A DNA stretch of 24,024 bases from positions 1 to 24,024 of the forward strand of contig LT649473.1 of assembly GCA_900128395.1 (NCBI GenBank), written 5' to 3'. Each line of letters begins with the position of its first letter. Position 1 is the stretch's first letter. The translations under genes and the position numbers were made by a program. This document shows, piece after piece, positions 1 to 9,528 of the stretch. Origin of the DNA: Stramenopiles sp. TOSAG23-2 (taxonomy: Eukaryota; Sar). The notes beneath the pieces are model-generated. The model saw nothing but the letters and a program-made list of their open reading frames with translations. It had not been told where the DNA came from and made no database searches.

Positions 1-178
1 AATTCTCGTGTTGCTCGTCGACATAGATGAACAGAGAAATAAGAATTTCGAAAGATTTCGACAAACTTTAACTAGAAGTAAGTGTCATTAGACCGTTGTC
101 ATTTCCGTGTGTAAGATATAAATATATGTACTTTTTTCCACATACACACGTCTTCAACACCGTAGTGTATACAATATT

Positions 179-772
179 ATGGAACGTTTAGACCATACCA
201 ATTTAGATTTTGAACAGTTATCCTTGCATTGTTCTAAATTTATACAAGATTTAGTCATGTTTGTATTAGAACATATGCATAATGATATGGAAATCTTTTT
301 TAAGGAAAATTGCTTAGAAGTAGATCCGAAAGATGAAACACATAGTCATAAATATTATGCATTGTTTGAAGAATATTCAGAATTGTTGGAATCCAAATTG
401 GAAGTCTTTGTTGAACAACAAGGTTTAAATGCTAAGACGTTATTTAAAAAATTACAAGCAGCACAAGAGGAAAATGAAATGGCAGCCCAAATTGTACAAT
501 ATTTATTAGGGGCAACAGATTATGAACGTTTTGTAGATTTACTGCTGGATCGACAATTATATTTTTATGGTCCATACGCAAATGAACCAAACGATTTATT
601 GCGAGATTTTGGTGAAGGTAACGAAGATAACAAAAAGAAAAGTGTCGAAGATGAAGGTGGTAAAAAAAATGATGATAATGATATAAACGATAATAAAATA
701 GTTAGTGAAGGTAAAAAAGATGATGATAAAGAAGACGATAATGTTGTAATGAAGAAGAGTTCAAAGAAATAA
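179..772 (+). CDS. BART-domain protein (ARL2BP / CFAP36-like)
   Basis: A 197-residue protein, intact from ATG to TAA. Residues about 20-130 fit the BART (binder of Arl2) helical domain: an early FIxxxV helix, a conserved NC pair near residue 45, a central YxxLFEEYSELLE-type helix, then FVEQQGL, and a closing DYERFVDLLLDRQ segment where the family has a DFxxFxxMMxxxN motif. Known BART proteins (ARL2BP, CFAP36/CCDC104) bind GTP-loaded Arl2 or Arl3 and act in ciliary cargo traffic. That fits the two other ciliary genes in the window. The last 50 residues are a low-complexity Lys/Asp/Glu/Asn tail with no recognisable domain. Its 3' end converges on the CCR4-like gene. I infer the family from pattern; choosing between ARL2BP and CFAP36 needs a phylogeny, so no symbol is given. 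Confidence 0.72.
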   Translation: MERLDHTNLDFEQLSLHCSKFIQDLVMFVLEHMHNDMEIFFKENCLEVDPKDETHSHKYYALFEEYSELLESKLEVFVEQQGLNAKTLFKKLQAAQEENEMAAQIVQYLLGATDYERFVDLLLDRQLYFYGPYANEPNDLLRDFGEGNEDNKKKSVEDEGGKKNDDNDINDNKIVSEGKKDDDKEDDNVVMKKSSKK

Positions 773-1313
773 AAAAAAATGATGCACGCTTCTCCACAAA
801 AATTGTTATTATGTGTGTTGTGTGTAATCAATATGTTTTTAATTTTAAAAAATATTATATAATATATATATTATATTTTACAATACACACACACATATTC
901 TCTCTCTCTCTACCAATTGCTGACATACACATAATACGAACAAAGACATTAATTATTTATTCTCTTTTTTTGTTATTTTATTTTTTATTTTATAAAAATA
1001 AAACATTGGAAAATTATCCAAAAAAACAAACTCATCATCACGTCGATATTATTTATCAATTTACTAGCACACAAGTACACACAAAGAAAGCATACACACA
1101 TACATTTAAACTATATATATGATGTATATATATAATATATATATATAATTTTTTTTGATTTTCTACACCAAAAATAAATGTCAATAAATATTAATAATAT
1201 GCATAGAAAAGAAAATATCATTTGATATTGATAGAATCTCCTTTATTGATATTATTTATTATACATTTGTTTTTGCATATAGTTTTCATTCATTTTCTCT
1301 GCTGTGTCTCAAA
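773..1313. other. Convergent intergenic spacer, AT-rich
   Basis: This spacer separates the 3' ends of the BART-domain gene and the CCR4-like gene. It holds a TC-rich run near 899-911, an AATAAA near 1000, and TA-dinucleotide runs near 1110-1150. No coding or RNA gene was recognised. Confidence 0.6.
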
Positions 1314-3214
1314 CTATTGTTGCATAGCCATTGCTGATCTATCAATGAAACTAAAATCGCAGCACATTGAAAAATGATCAGATGGATATTTTGAACATGG
1401 CATAGCTGTTGATGTTCCTAATATCTCTTCCATTTCCTCTTGTGATGGTATATCAAGCACCGCAGTTGGTGCAAGACGATCTGCACTGTACCAAATATAA
1501 TCAAGTGCACCTTTGAAATGTCCTGTATAATTTGTAAAACCTGGTTCTTGGCCAAGAACACTTGCATATGCCTGTATATATACATATATGGAAATTATGT
1601 TAGTATGATGAAATTGAGGATGTTCGATATATATATATTTTAACAACATACACTTTGCAATGCTAAATTATGCGTTAATTTACCCATTGGCGGCAAGATA
1701 CCAAGTGTATCTTTCTGTACATCTTCATGTAATCTAGATACACTTGCATGAGCTAATAAATTATATACACTACTATCGGGCGAACTGTTGAAATCCCCCA
1801 TCAATATTAATGGAATATCATTTGACGTTATAAAATTTTGCAATTCTTTTATTAATATATGTGCTTGCCATAATTTTACATCCGCATATTGTGGATCCCA
1901 ATAAATATGTACGTTACTAATACATATTTGCACTGGTACGTTGTAAGAGCCAAGCATTTCCAAGACGCAGATTTGTGCAACGTTGTCTCGTAATAAACGC
2001 TTCACGCTAGTGTCATTGGCACCTTCTAATGGCACATCTCCTGTAAACCGATTTTCTTTGGCCATCTTCAATGCCGCCTCATTGAATTCTATAACATTGT
2101 TTATCCGTAATTGAAATTTGCTACGTTTGTAAAAAGTTGCGCAACCATCGACACGCCCAGCTGGTCCAAATGCTTCGCGTGTCTTTTGCTTGTATAAACC
2201 TTCATATCCTAATTGATTTAATTGTGGGTACAAAAAATTTTCGAAATGATCTGCTTGAACTTCTTGCATGCATAAAACATCTGCATCGTATCCCATCAAT
2301 TCTCTTAATATCATATCCTTACGGAAGTTCCAACTCAGAGCCCACATCGGACAATATGGAAACATAGTTTGTGTTGCATATATAGCAGCTAATAAATTAT
2401 AAGTTACAACCCTAACACGGTCATTGGTTACATGGTGTTGCGCTTGTGCGTATATTACTTGGCGTGGTGGTGGCATTTCAGGGAATGGCAACACCATTTT
2501 GGATATTCGTGATGCAGTAGCACCTGTATTTGACATGATATTGACTTTCAATAAATGATCAACGTCCTCATTGGTTGGTGTATGGTCTTTTGTATATGCA
2601 ACTACTTCCCATTCCGTATCGGAGGTTTGATCTTTCATATATCCTGGCTCACCATTTAATGCATTATATACTTCATCTTTATTTTGTAAATTTGTTGAAT
2701 TTTTACGAAATGTTTGCTGCTCTTTCATTTTCGTCCAACATTCTTTTAAACATTTAGTGGAACAAAAACGTTTTGGTACTTCAAAACATATACTTTCATA
2801 TTTCGCTTGTTTGCCTTGGGATTTGCTAGTGCAATTTTCATTACTGCAACCGAACGATTGGACACTACGCGACCATTCCCAAGTAGCATTTGTCTCGTCA
2901 ATAACACCAACATCACGTAAATATGACCTTGTATCAATTTGTACAGATTCTACAGGCTGTTCAATTCGTACGGTAAATGCACGTGAATGTGTCTTCCCTT
3001 TGCTTGAAGGTACACCACCAACAGTTTTACTACGCGAATAACGATTGGGATTACTAGGTGTAAACGTTACACCATTCGCTAAACCACGCTCTAAACTTTG
3101 CTCTACACTAGATTGCGGCCTTTCCTTTATAACACTTGATGCTTTATCATCTATAATAGTTGCTTCACTACTATTGCCATTTGTAACAATACTACTATTA
3201 TTATTTTCATCCAT
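1314..3214 (-). CDS. CCR4-type poly(A) deadenylase (EEP nuclease), two exons
   Basis: Exon 1 is 3214-1652 and exon 2 is 1571-1314, giving 606 residues and ending in TAG. From about residue 268 it is an endonuclease/exonuclease/phosphatase domain of the CCR4/CNOT6 type: RVVTYNLLA at the start, the catalytic Glu in CMQEVQ (about E318), GDFNS (about D474), and SDHF near residue 586. Splicing joins LQS to AYASVLG and continues into a TNYTGHFKGALDYIWY stretch, the usual CCR4 sequence. In the family this enzyme shortens mRNA poly(A) tails as part of CCR4-NOT. There are no N-terminal leucine-rich repeats. Instead residues about 123-160 hold a Cys-rich segment (CSNENC, then FCSTKCLKEC) that may bind zinc. 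The first in-frame ATG is at 3259, but 3214 is preferred because the upstream 15 residues are untidy and the MDENNN start follows an A-rich leader. It is divergent from CFAP52. Confidence 0.9.
1572..1651 (-). other. Spliceosomal intron in the CCR4-like gene (80 nt)
   Basis: The donor is GTATGT, the acceptor is TATACAG, and a perfect TACTAAC branch site lies at 1605-1599. Removing it restores a continuous family-conserved reading frame (LQS to AYAS). Confidence 0.9.
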
Positions 3215-4437
3215 CTTTAAAAAAAAAACAACACTATAACTATAATTCCTAACAAACAAAAATACCTATCCTATATATAACTTATATATATAACTTGCAA
3301 ACTATATGTATATTATATATATATATACAATATAATATAATATAATATAATAGAATCTATTTATATATATATATATATATATACTATACGAAAATTAAAA
3401 AAAACTATACTACTTTTGTCTATGGTGCTATGATATTATTATAATTTCACCAATTTTTCAACCATGTCCTTTTCTTATAAGTATATATATGTGTGTCTGT
3501 CTTGTACCGTTCTTTATTCTTTGTATTTTCTGTATATTGTTATTGTAATTGAAAATATTACTTTATTAATGACTATAATCTTTTCAATCGTTGTTCTATC
3601 TCTTAATCAATCTACTATTTGTTCTATAATTTAATAAGAATGAGTATTAATTATAATTGATATTATAGATATAATAATAGTAGATATAGAAAATGGTGTG
3701 ATGTGCTGATATGATATGATGTGGTTAAGTTTATTTCACTCTTACTTGTTCTGTACTGTATTGATAGGAACAGAAAGAGAGGATTATAGAGTTAGTTGGA
3801 GTTGCCGCCGTCAAAAAATCGATTGGTGGTGATGATAATGTACAATTTATACATTTTATTGTTTAAATATACGATCACATTATACATAGCACTAAAATTA
3901 CCATGGATATTTTTTTTTTTTACAATTTATTTCTAACAAAAACTCCAATTAAATTTAATGAGCGTCTTGTGTTCCGAACTCAAATTTAGGATAGTCGGAT
4001 AATATGAACGTATGAATACTATAGGCCAAAAAATTTCTTTTTGCTCGGCATCTTCCAAACCCTACACATAACTACCACAGAAATATTTTTGTGATTTTGT
4101 TCATTATAATATTGATCCTTATTTAGACTTATATGTTGTTGCATATTTCGATATTCGGCCTCTATGTTTGAAAATATGAATAACTGCCCGTAGTAGCACT
4201 ATCATAGCAGCATTACCGTTCGTTATCATCCGGATTACAAGAAGAAACGATGAATAAATAAAAATAGAATTAAACACATGACATATTAAACAACGTGGTA
4301 ACCATCAAATCTATCTCATCTATCCTTCTCTAGAGACTATATCAAAAGAGAGTATAATATTTCGAAAACCTGTATTAGCTATATAGTAGAGATATAAATA
4401 CAAACATTACGTATTATATATAAATCTCATCATCATC
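3215..4437. other. Divergent promoter region with GC-raised islands, possible unresolved small gene
   Basis: This 1.2 kb stretch lies between the starts of the CCR4-like gene and CFAP52. The part near CCR4 (about 3260-3420) is almost pure A/T with TATAA and TA repeats. Three islands are clearly richer in G+C: about 3768-3850, 3958-4070 and 4140-4253. Each carries short open frames that look like exons: 3768-3866 (+), 4061-3955 (-) preceded by TAG, 4229-4119 (-), and 4197-4253 (+), which ends in a basic tail followed by AATAAA. I could not join them into one convincing spliced gene on either strand, so no CDS is called. Confidence 0.4.
3329..3384. repeat. TATAA and TA microsatellites
   Basis: A pentamer run of TATAA units (about 3329-3352) is followed by a pure TA run (3361-3384), upstream of the CCR4-like gene. 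It is simple sequence and may contribute promoter-like AT richness. Confidence 0.8.
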
Positions 4438-6387
4438 ATGGATGAAAGTAAATATGATAATAACCAAATGATGGAAAATTCTATGAAGGATGAAGGAAAA
4501 ATGGGTGATACAACTGACCAAGGAAAAGGACCTGCCGCAGCGCTTGAACTGGAACATGCCATCGGGTACAGTGGGATGGTGTACGATTCATTAGTATATC
4601 ATCCAAATGGACAAGACTTTGTATATCCAGCTGGTGGATGCTTAGTTGTATGCGATTTTAATGATCCACATAACCAAGTATTTTTACGTGGACATGATGA
4701 TAATTTAAGTTGTGTATGTGTGTCTAGAAGTGGACGTATCGCTGCTACTGGACAAAAAGGTTTAAATGCCGATGTTGTTGTCTGGTCCTACGGGGATGGG
4801 AACGATAAAAGTGCACTTTATCGATTTAGCGAGCACGATCATGGTATTGCCTGTATGTCATTCTCCCAAGACGAACGATTATTAGTAACTTGTGGTGTTG
4901 ATGACGATGGCAAAGTTTTCGTATGGGATTTAGCTACTGGTAACATAGTTGCAACTGCTAGAGGGCAAAAAGGAACGAAAGTGGTAAAATTTGGTAGTAT
5001 GGTTAAAAATGTGAAACGACGTGCGACTGCGGATTATCAATTTATCACTGCTGGCGTAGGCACACTTTGCTATTGGACTTTATCCCCGCAAACTGGTCAA
5101 TTAACGTGTGAAAAAATTCCATCAAGAGTACAAAGAAATTACACATGTTGTGCTTGGACGGATGATTATGAAATGGCATTAGTAGGTAGTGAAAGTGGTG
5201 ATTTTGTTTATTGCATGTTCCCGGATAAAAAGAAAATTAGCGTATGCGATAGTGTATCCGCATGTGCAGGTGGTGTACATTCCATCGTTGCAAGTGGTAC
5301 CTTGGCAGATGATACAATAAGTGTATGTATCGGTGGCGGGGATGGAACAGTGACCATTTACAAACGTGATCGACGTGGTTTCATTGATGAAGCAGCCGTT
5401 ACATTGGAAGGTCAAGTTATGAGTTTAAGTAAAAGTGCTGATGGGGCAGAAATATTAGCAGGCACGAAAAGTGGCTTTGTCTATCGCTTAAGGACGCAAG
5501 GGTTGGCAGCATTGTTATTAGCGGAAACACATAGTGCAAGTGTCACAGCAGTTGCATATGCACCAAATGTTAGTGAGCGTTTTGTGACTGCTAGTGCAGA
5601 TGGTACTTTGCGTATTTGGGATGCATCGGATTACACAGTTAGTGTGAAATGCTTTGTTGGGGATGGCGGTGCACCAACATGTATAGCTTTGTTTTTAGAT
5701 GCTATGATCAGTGGTTGGTCCGATGGTAAAATTCGTTGCCACAGCGCAACGAATGGGGAATGGCTATGGCATATACCAAATGCACATCGGGGTGGCGTCA
5801 CTGCCTTAGTATTGAGTTCCAACCAACGTTTTGTGATATCTGGTGGACAAGAAGGGGAAGTACGTGTATGGGAATTAAGAAGTCGTGAATTAGTATCGCA
5901 TTTAAAAGAACATACCATGATGGTTACTTGCATTGCACTTTTTGATGACGATGTGCATGCATTGACATGTAGTCGCGATCGTAGTTTCTTATGTTGGGAT
6001 TTACGTAGGGAAAAGCGTATATCAAATCATACGCAACGAATGGGCGGAATGAATGCAATTGCATTAAGTAGGGATCAAACACAAGTTATGACAGTAGGAC
6101 AAGAACGAAAAATTACATATTGGGACTTACGCGAAGCAAATCCAGTTCAAGTAGCAGATCATGAGGGAGAAGCAAGATGTATAGCAGTATCATATACTGG
6201 ACAATTTATAGCAACAGGTAGCAACGATCAATTAGTACGATTATGGGATTATGCAACCGGACGTAAGATTATGGATGGCGTTGGTCATAGTGGCCCTGTT
6301 TTATCTGTAGCATTTAGCCCTGACGACCGCCAATTAGTTAGTGTAGGAGAAGATGGATGTGTTTTTGTATGGAATGTATATGCATAA
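4438..6387 (+). CDS. CFAP52: CFAP52 / WDR16, ciliary WD40 protein
   Basis: A single-exon, 649-residue protein, close to the roughly 620 of animal CFAP52. After a 35-residue Asp/Lys/Met-rich leader, the family start is clear: LELEHAIGY, then YHPNGQDFVYPAGG, VFLRGHDDNLSCVCVSRSG and ATGQKG with DVVVWSY. WD40 repeats then run to the C-terminus (for example VWDLATG, LRIWDASD, VRVWELRSR, VRLWDYATG, and a final VFVWNVYA), consistent with two beta-propellers. CFAP52 is known as an axonemal protein, a microtubule inner protein of motile cilia doublets, so the organism very probably builds a motile flagellum. The start at 4438 directly follows a CATCATCATC leader, and no upstream ATG in frame was preferred. 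It shares a divergent promoter region with the CCR4-like gene and converges on the ABHD gene. Confidence 0.93.
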   Translation: MDESKYDNNQMMENSMKDEGKMGDTTDQGKGPAAALELEHAIGYSGMVYDSLVYHPNGQDFVYPAGGCLVVCDFNDPHNQVFLRGHDDNLSCVCVSRSGRIAATGQKGLNADVVVWSYGDGNDKSALYRFSEHDHGIACMSFSQDERLLVTCGVDDDGKVFVWDLATGNIVATARGQKGTKVVKFGSMVKNVKRRATADYQFITAGVGTLCYWTLSPQTGQLTCEKIPSRVQRNYTCCAWTDDYEMALVGSESGDFVYCMFPDKKKISVCDSVSACAGGVHSIVASGTLADDTISVCIGGGDGTVTIYKRDRRGFIDEAAVTLEGQVMSLSKSADGAEILAGTKSGFVYRLRTQGLAALLLAETHSASVTAVAYAPNVSERFVTASADGTLRIWDASDYTVSVKCFVGDGGAPTCIALFLDAMISGWSDGKIRCHSATNGEWLWHIPNAHRGGVTALVLSSNQRFVISGGQEGEVRVWELRSRELVSHLKEHTMMVTCIALFDDDVHALTCSRDRSFLCWDLRREKRISNHTQRMGGMNAIALSRDQTQVMTVGQERKITYWDLREANPVQVADHEGEARCIAVSYTGQFIATGSNDQLVRLWDYATGRKIMDGVGHSGPVLSVAFSPDDRQLVSVGEDGCVFVWNVYA

Positions 6388-7039
6388 TATTTTTAATATG
6401 TATATATACACAAAAAAAAATTATGATGGAAAAACTTTAGTCAAAATAAATAATCATTAATGCATCCAATATTGATAATGAAAGAAAAAAGAAGAAGAGA
6501 TAATGATACCAGGTAAATATGGTTTAAGATTGTGTTATTGTGATTAATATAATACGTGACATGTGCATAAACTGAAAACTGTGAGAGAGAAAGAATATGG
6601 TACATATGTTTAATAATCATTATTTCGTACTTTAAAACTATGTGAAAAAAATAAAATAAAAAAATAAAAATTATGCACACGAAAACTTTCGTAACATATT
6701 TTTAAAAATACGAGTGTACTAGAGCGTAAAAATATATTATTACTCGAATCTCGTACGAAAAGTTCGTACACATCATCGTATATTCTATAAAAATATGTTA
6801 TTAAAATTCTATACTTGCACTCGTTATGATACTGTATGTTCGTACTTGTGTAGTGTTTTTTCTATCTCATTTTATTAGGTGCAGAGGATAATTACATTTA
6901 ATATTATATGGTGTGCATCATATTATATTTTTTAAATTTTTTTTACGAGTTCGTACATGTACATAAGGTATGTACGCACACAAAACTAATATTTTATCAT
7001 ATAAAAACGAAAATATAAAATATAATATATGATAGATGG
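6388..7039. other. Convergent spacer with a cluster of TTCGTAC heptamers
   Basis: This spacer lies between the 3' ends of CFAP52 and the ABHD gene. AATAAA follows CFAP52 near 6445. TTCGTAC occurs at 6624, 6763, 6839 and 6950, and its reverse complement at 6753. The 6753/6763 pair forms a perfect 7-bp inverted repeat with a 3-nt loop (6753-6769). No gene was recognised. Confidence 0.6.
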
Positions 7040-8470
7040 TTACAAACTACTACTACTCCTACGTTGCTCACTATTTCCAGCATCACTTTCTTGTTTGTCT
7101 GCTTCTCCAGGAATTCGTATACGATACGCAGGGAAATGACTAGTCACTGTACCTTCGTTTAACCATTTTATTTTACATGTTCCATGTTTTTCATTAAATT
7201 CCATTACTTTGCCTTCTCGCCAATGATCATTTTTCCATCTACCGATTTGACCTTCGATTCTCATACCTGATAATAATTTATTTTCAATACCAATATCATA
7301 CATCAAAGGTACTAAACCAATATCTCTGGTCTGCGTTGCACCACGATTCATTTCATTCACCGAACGATATATCGCCTCTGCAGTTCCAATTGGATTATCA
7401 ATTGTTAATGTATGACCAGCGCCATTTACTTTGTATACTGCCATTTTGTCAGCTATTTCTTTTTCCACATTATCTCGATATTCTTCTGCTGGTCCAATAT
7501 CCATCCAATCGCTTTCACCATATATAAATGATACCGATGGTATCTTTTTAAAGACGCTTGTGAAACGATGGATTAATGGTGATCGTGCATATGCTCCAGG
7601 TTTCAACAATGTTGCATGGCTATATCCACCTCCACTTACATTACCATTGATAACATTATAATAAAATTGATCAGCTACCAGATCACGGTTATACCATGAC
7701 ATACCAGGACGGTATCTACTACTGCAATATAAATCAGTAGTCCATCGTCGACCAATCGTATTTACTACATTAAAATTGGAATATCCTGAACTCCATCCAG
7801 CACGAAGTGTACCGAAAAGAAATCGTACATAAAATGGAGCTTGTGACATATCTCTTGCCTTTGCATCTGGAATACCTACGGGTGATATTAATGTTAAATT
7901 TTCAATACGTTCAGGGTAACGCTCTGCGTAACAAAATGAGATATATCCACCCATACTGTGGCCTACTAAACATATTTTTTCAAATTTCATTTTCTCTCTC
8001 CATTCTTCTATTGCATCAACAAAATAAGATTCTGCAACTTTCAAATCACAATTTTCCCCATACCCATGCTTCCATTTATCTCTTGTAGATAAACCACATC
8101 CTAACATATCAAGTGCAAAAACATGTCTTTGTAAATTACTTGTCAATACAGGAAGGACCGCATAATAATTTGACGCTGATTGAGAGTGTCCATGAAGCAT
8201 TACTAACGGTGCCTTTTCTTTTACATCTACCGTTTGATCATGGGAAAAATGGACGGTATACAGTTGATTTGTTTTCTTATCTTTATTCTCTGCATCTTTG
8301 CTATCATCAATGCCTGGACTATTTAATACTATATTTTCAGCAACATATGTAATTTTCTTTCTAACCGTCCCTTTCAAAGCTTTGGTGGTTTCATACCATT
8401 TTATACCAAAATTTAATAGTTTTATATTCGCTTGTCGCAACATTTCATCCGTACTAGGAGTATTTCCCAT
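7040..8470 (-). CDS. ABHD4/ABHD5-like alpha/beta hydrolase with C-terminal SH3/Tudor-like module
   Basis: A 476-residue intact protein. The hydrolase fold spans about residues 85-375: an HGHSQS oxyanion segment near residue 94, the nucleophile elbow GHSMGG with Ser172, an acid candidate in GESDW (Asp321), and the catalytic His353 in GAGHTL. The spacing and the SPVGIPDA segment after the elbow resemble ABHD4/ABHD5 lipases and lysophospholipases. Unlike animal ABHD5, the nucleophile serine is present, so it should be an active lipid hydrolase. The N-terminus MGNTPST fits an N-myristoylation site, implying membrane attachment. Residues about 400-455 form an extra module (GQIGRW, then WREGKVMEF, GTCKIKWL) that resembles an SH3/Tudor/agenet-type barrel, which I do not know from ABHD4/5. 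The tail is Ser/Arg-rich. It is divergent from the Rb gene. The exact substrate cannot be read from sequence. Confidence 0.88.
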   Translation of the reverse strand: MGNTPSTDEMLRQANIKLLNFGIKWYETTKALKGTVRKKITYVAENIVLNSPGIDDSKDAENKDKKTNQLYTVHFSHDQTVDVKEKAPLVMLHGHSQSASNYYAVLPVLTSNLQRHVFALDMLGCGLSTRDKWKHGYGENCDLKVAESYFVDAIEEWREKMKFEKICLVGHSMGGYISFCYAERYPERIENLTLISPVGIPDAKARDMSQAPFYVRFLFGTLRAGWSSGYSNFNVVNTIGRRWTTDLYCSSRYRPGMSWYNRDLVADQFYYNVINGNVSGGGYSHATLLKPGAYARSPLIHRFTSVFKKIPSVSFIYGESDWMDIGPAEEYRDNVEKEIADKMAVYKVNGAGHTLTIDNPIGTAEAIYRSVNEMNRGATQTRDIGLVPLMYDIGIENKLLSGMRIEGQIGRWKNDHWREGKVMEFNEKHGTCKIKWLNEGTVTSHFPAYRIRIPGEADKQESDAGNSEQRRSSSSL

Positions 8471-9528
8471 GTATCTATTTCGTTATCAAATTGCTTTATT
8501 ATTTAAATAATATATTAGTTGTGAAGAAAAAAATTTGTATAAAGACTGACAATAACAATTACATCATCTATGTATGTTCTACATATTTACCCGTGAATAA
8601 TACATTCAATAGACCAACATAGTTGTTGTTTTTGGTGCGTATTTTTTGTTCTATTATAGTGCATTACGTAAAGCAACTGCTAAAGCTATAATAGCACAAT
8701 ACAGATTTCATATAAAATAACTATAGCACGCTAATAGCAGGTGCAATAGTCTAGGCAAAATAATTGCCTATAATATAATAGTGTAAGGAGGAAAAATGTG
8801 GCTGTCATGCTGTCATCAGCAGGTTTTTTATAGAGTTTTTGGGAGAATCTTCATTTTTTGGATTGCGATTCATGATATAATGAATTCTCAAATCTAAATC
8901 TCAGATTTTTTACGTCATCTGATTGTTTAGGTTGCCTCCTGCAAATTTTATGGGTATTTATTTCCATTTCAGGAAATTTTAGCATTTTTAAATATTTAAT
9001 ATTAATATAGTTATATTATATCATATATAATATATATTTTTTACTGTTTGTCAATCTAAATTTAATATATTAGAATGGAAAAAATATATTGAAAAAAAAA
9101 GATTGTGACCATGCGATTTCTATAAACTGGCTACGTATGCACAACTCTCTGCTGTCAACTCTGGCAATTATGAAAGTGCCACAATACTATTAACATGCTA
9201 TTTAGCGCGCGAATTAAAATATACTTGGAAAACATATATGTAAAATAGATGAGGAGAAGTAGATATCAATTGTATCGTTTGTAGCCAAAGGTAACAAACT
9301 GTTAGCTCATTTATAAATTCAAAGGAACACAATTAATATTATTTTAGAAAGGAAATATATTTCATTAATTACTGCTTTAATTGTGCAATACATACATACA
9401 TATATATATAGAGTATATATTATATAATTTATGATCAAATACCTACTAGTATAATTATAGTAGTAATAATAACATATACATATAATATAAAACATATATA
9501 TATATATATTATCAATAGCAACACCAAT
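8471..9528. other. Divergent promoter region between ABHD and Rb genes
   Basis: A 1.06 kb spacer. It contains short inverted repeats, for example TAGGCAA/TTGCCTA at 8753-8770 and a 9-bp CTATTATAG/CTATAATAG pair near 8650-8690. It also has a tandem GCTGTCAT pair near 8800. A GC-raised stretch carries a 44-codon minus-strand open frame (8985-8851) overlapping a 33-codon plus-strand one (8796-8897). Near the Rb side there is a GCGCGCG core at 9205-9211 and then TA-rich sequence up to the start codon. No gene is called. Confidence 0.5.
9201..9215. promoter_or_regulatory. E2F-like site upstream of the Rb-family gene
   Basis: TTTAGCGCGCGAATT lies about 315 nt before the Rb start codon. Read on the minus strand it contains TTCGCGCGC, close to the E2F/DP consensus (TTTSSCGC and TTCGCGC variants). 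Such a GC core is very rare in the surrounding A/T-rich spacer. RB-family genes are often controlled by E2F, so feedback control is plausible; this is inference from one site. Confidence 0.35.

Noticed and set aside
1-24. ATG on the minus strand at 24 running off the window edge
   Set aside because: Only eight codons are visible. It would fit the alternating gene order, but there is too little sequence to support a gene.
811-1122. 103-codon plus-strand open frame after the BART gene
   Set aside because: It is made of TA, CA and T-rich simple sequence, has no domain-like composition, and lies in a convergent 3' spacer.
4291-4306. RFX X-box-like GGTAACC upstream of CFAP52
   Set aside because: Only one half-site matches. 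The partner half is absent, and no similar site is seen before CFAP57 or the BART gene.
8820-8842. Box C-like TGATGAC on the minus strand (possible C/D snoRNA)
   Set aside because: No box D (CTGA) lies at a suitable distance downstream, and there is no closing terminal stem.
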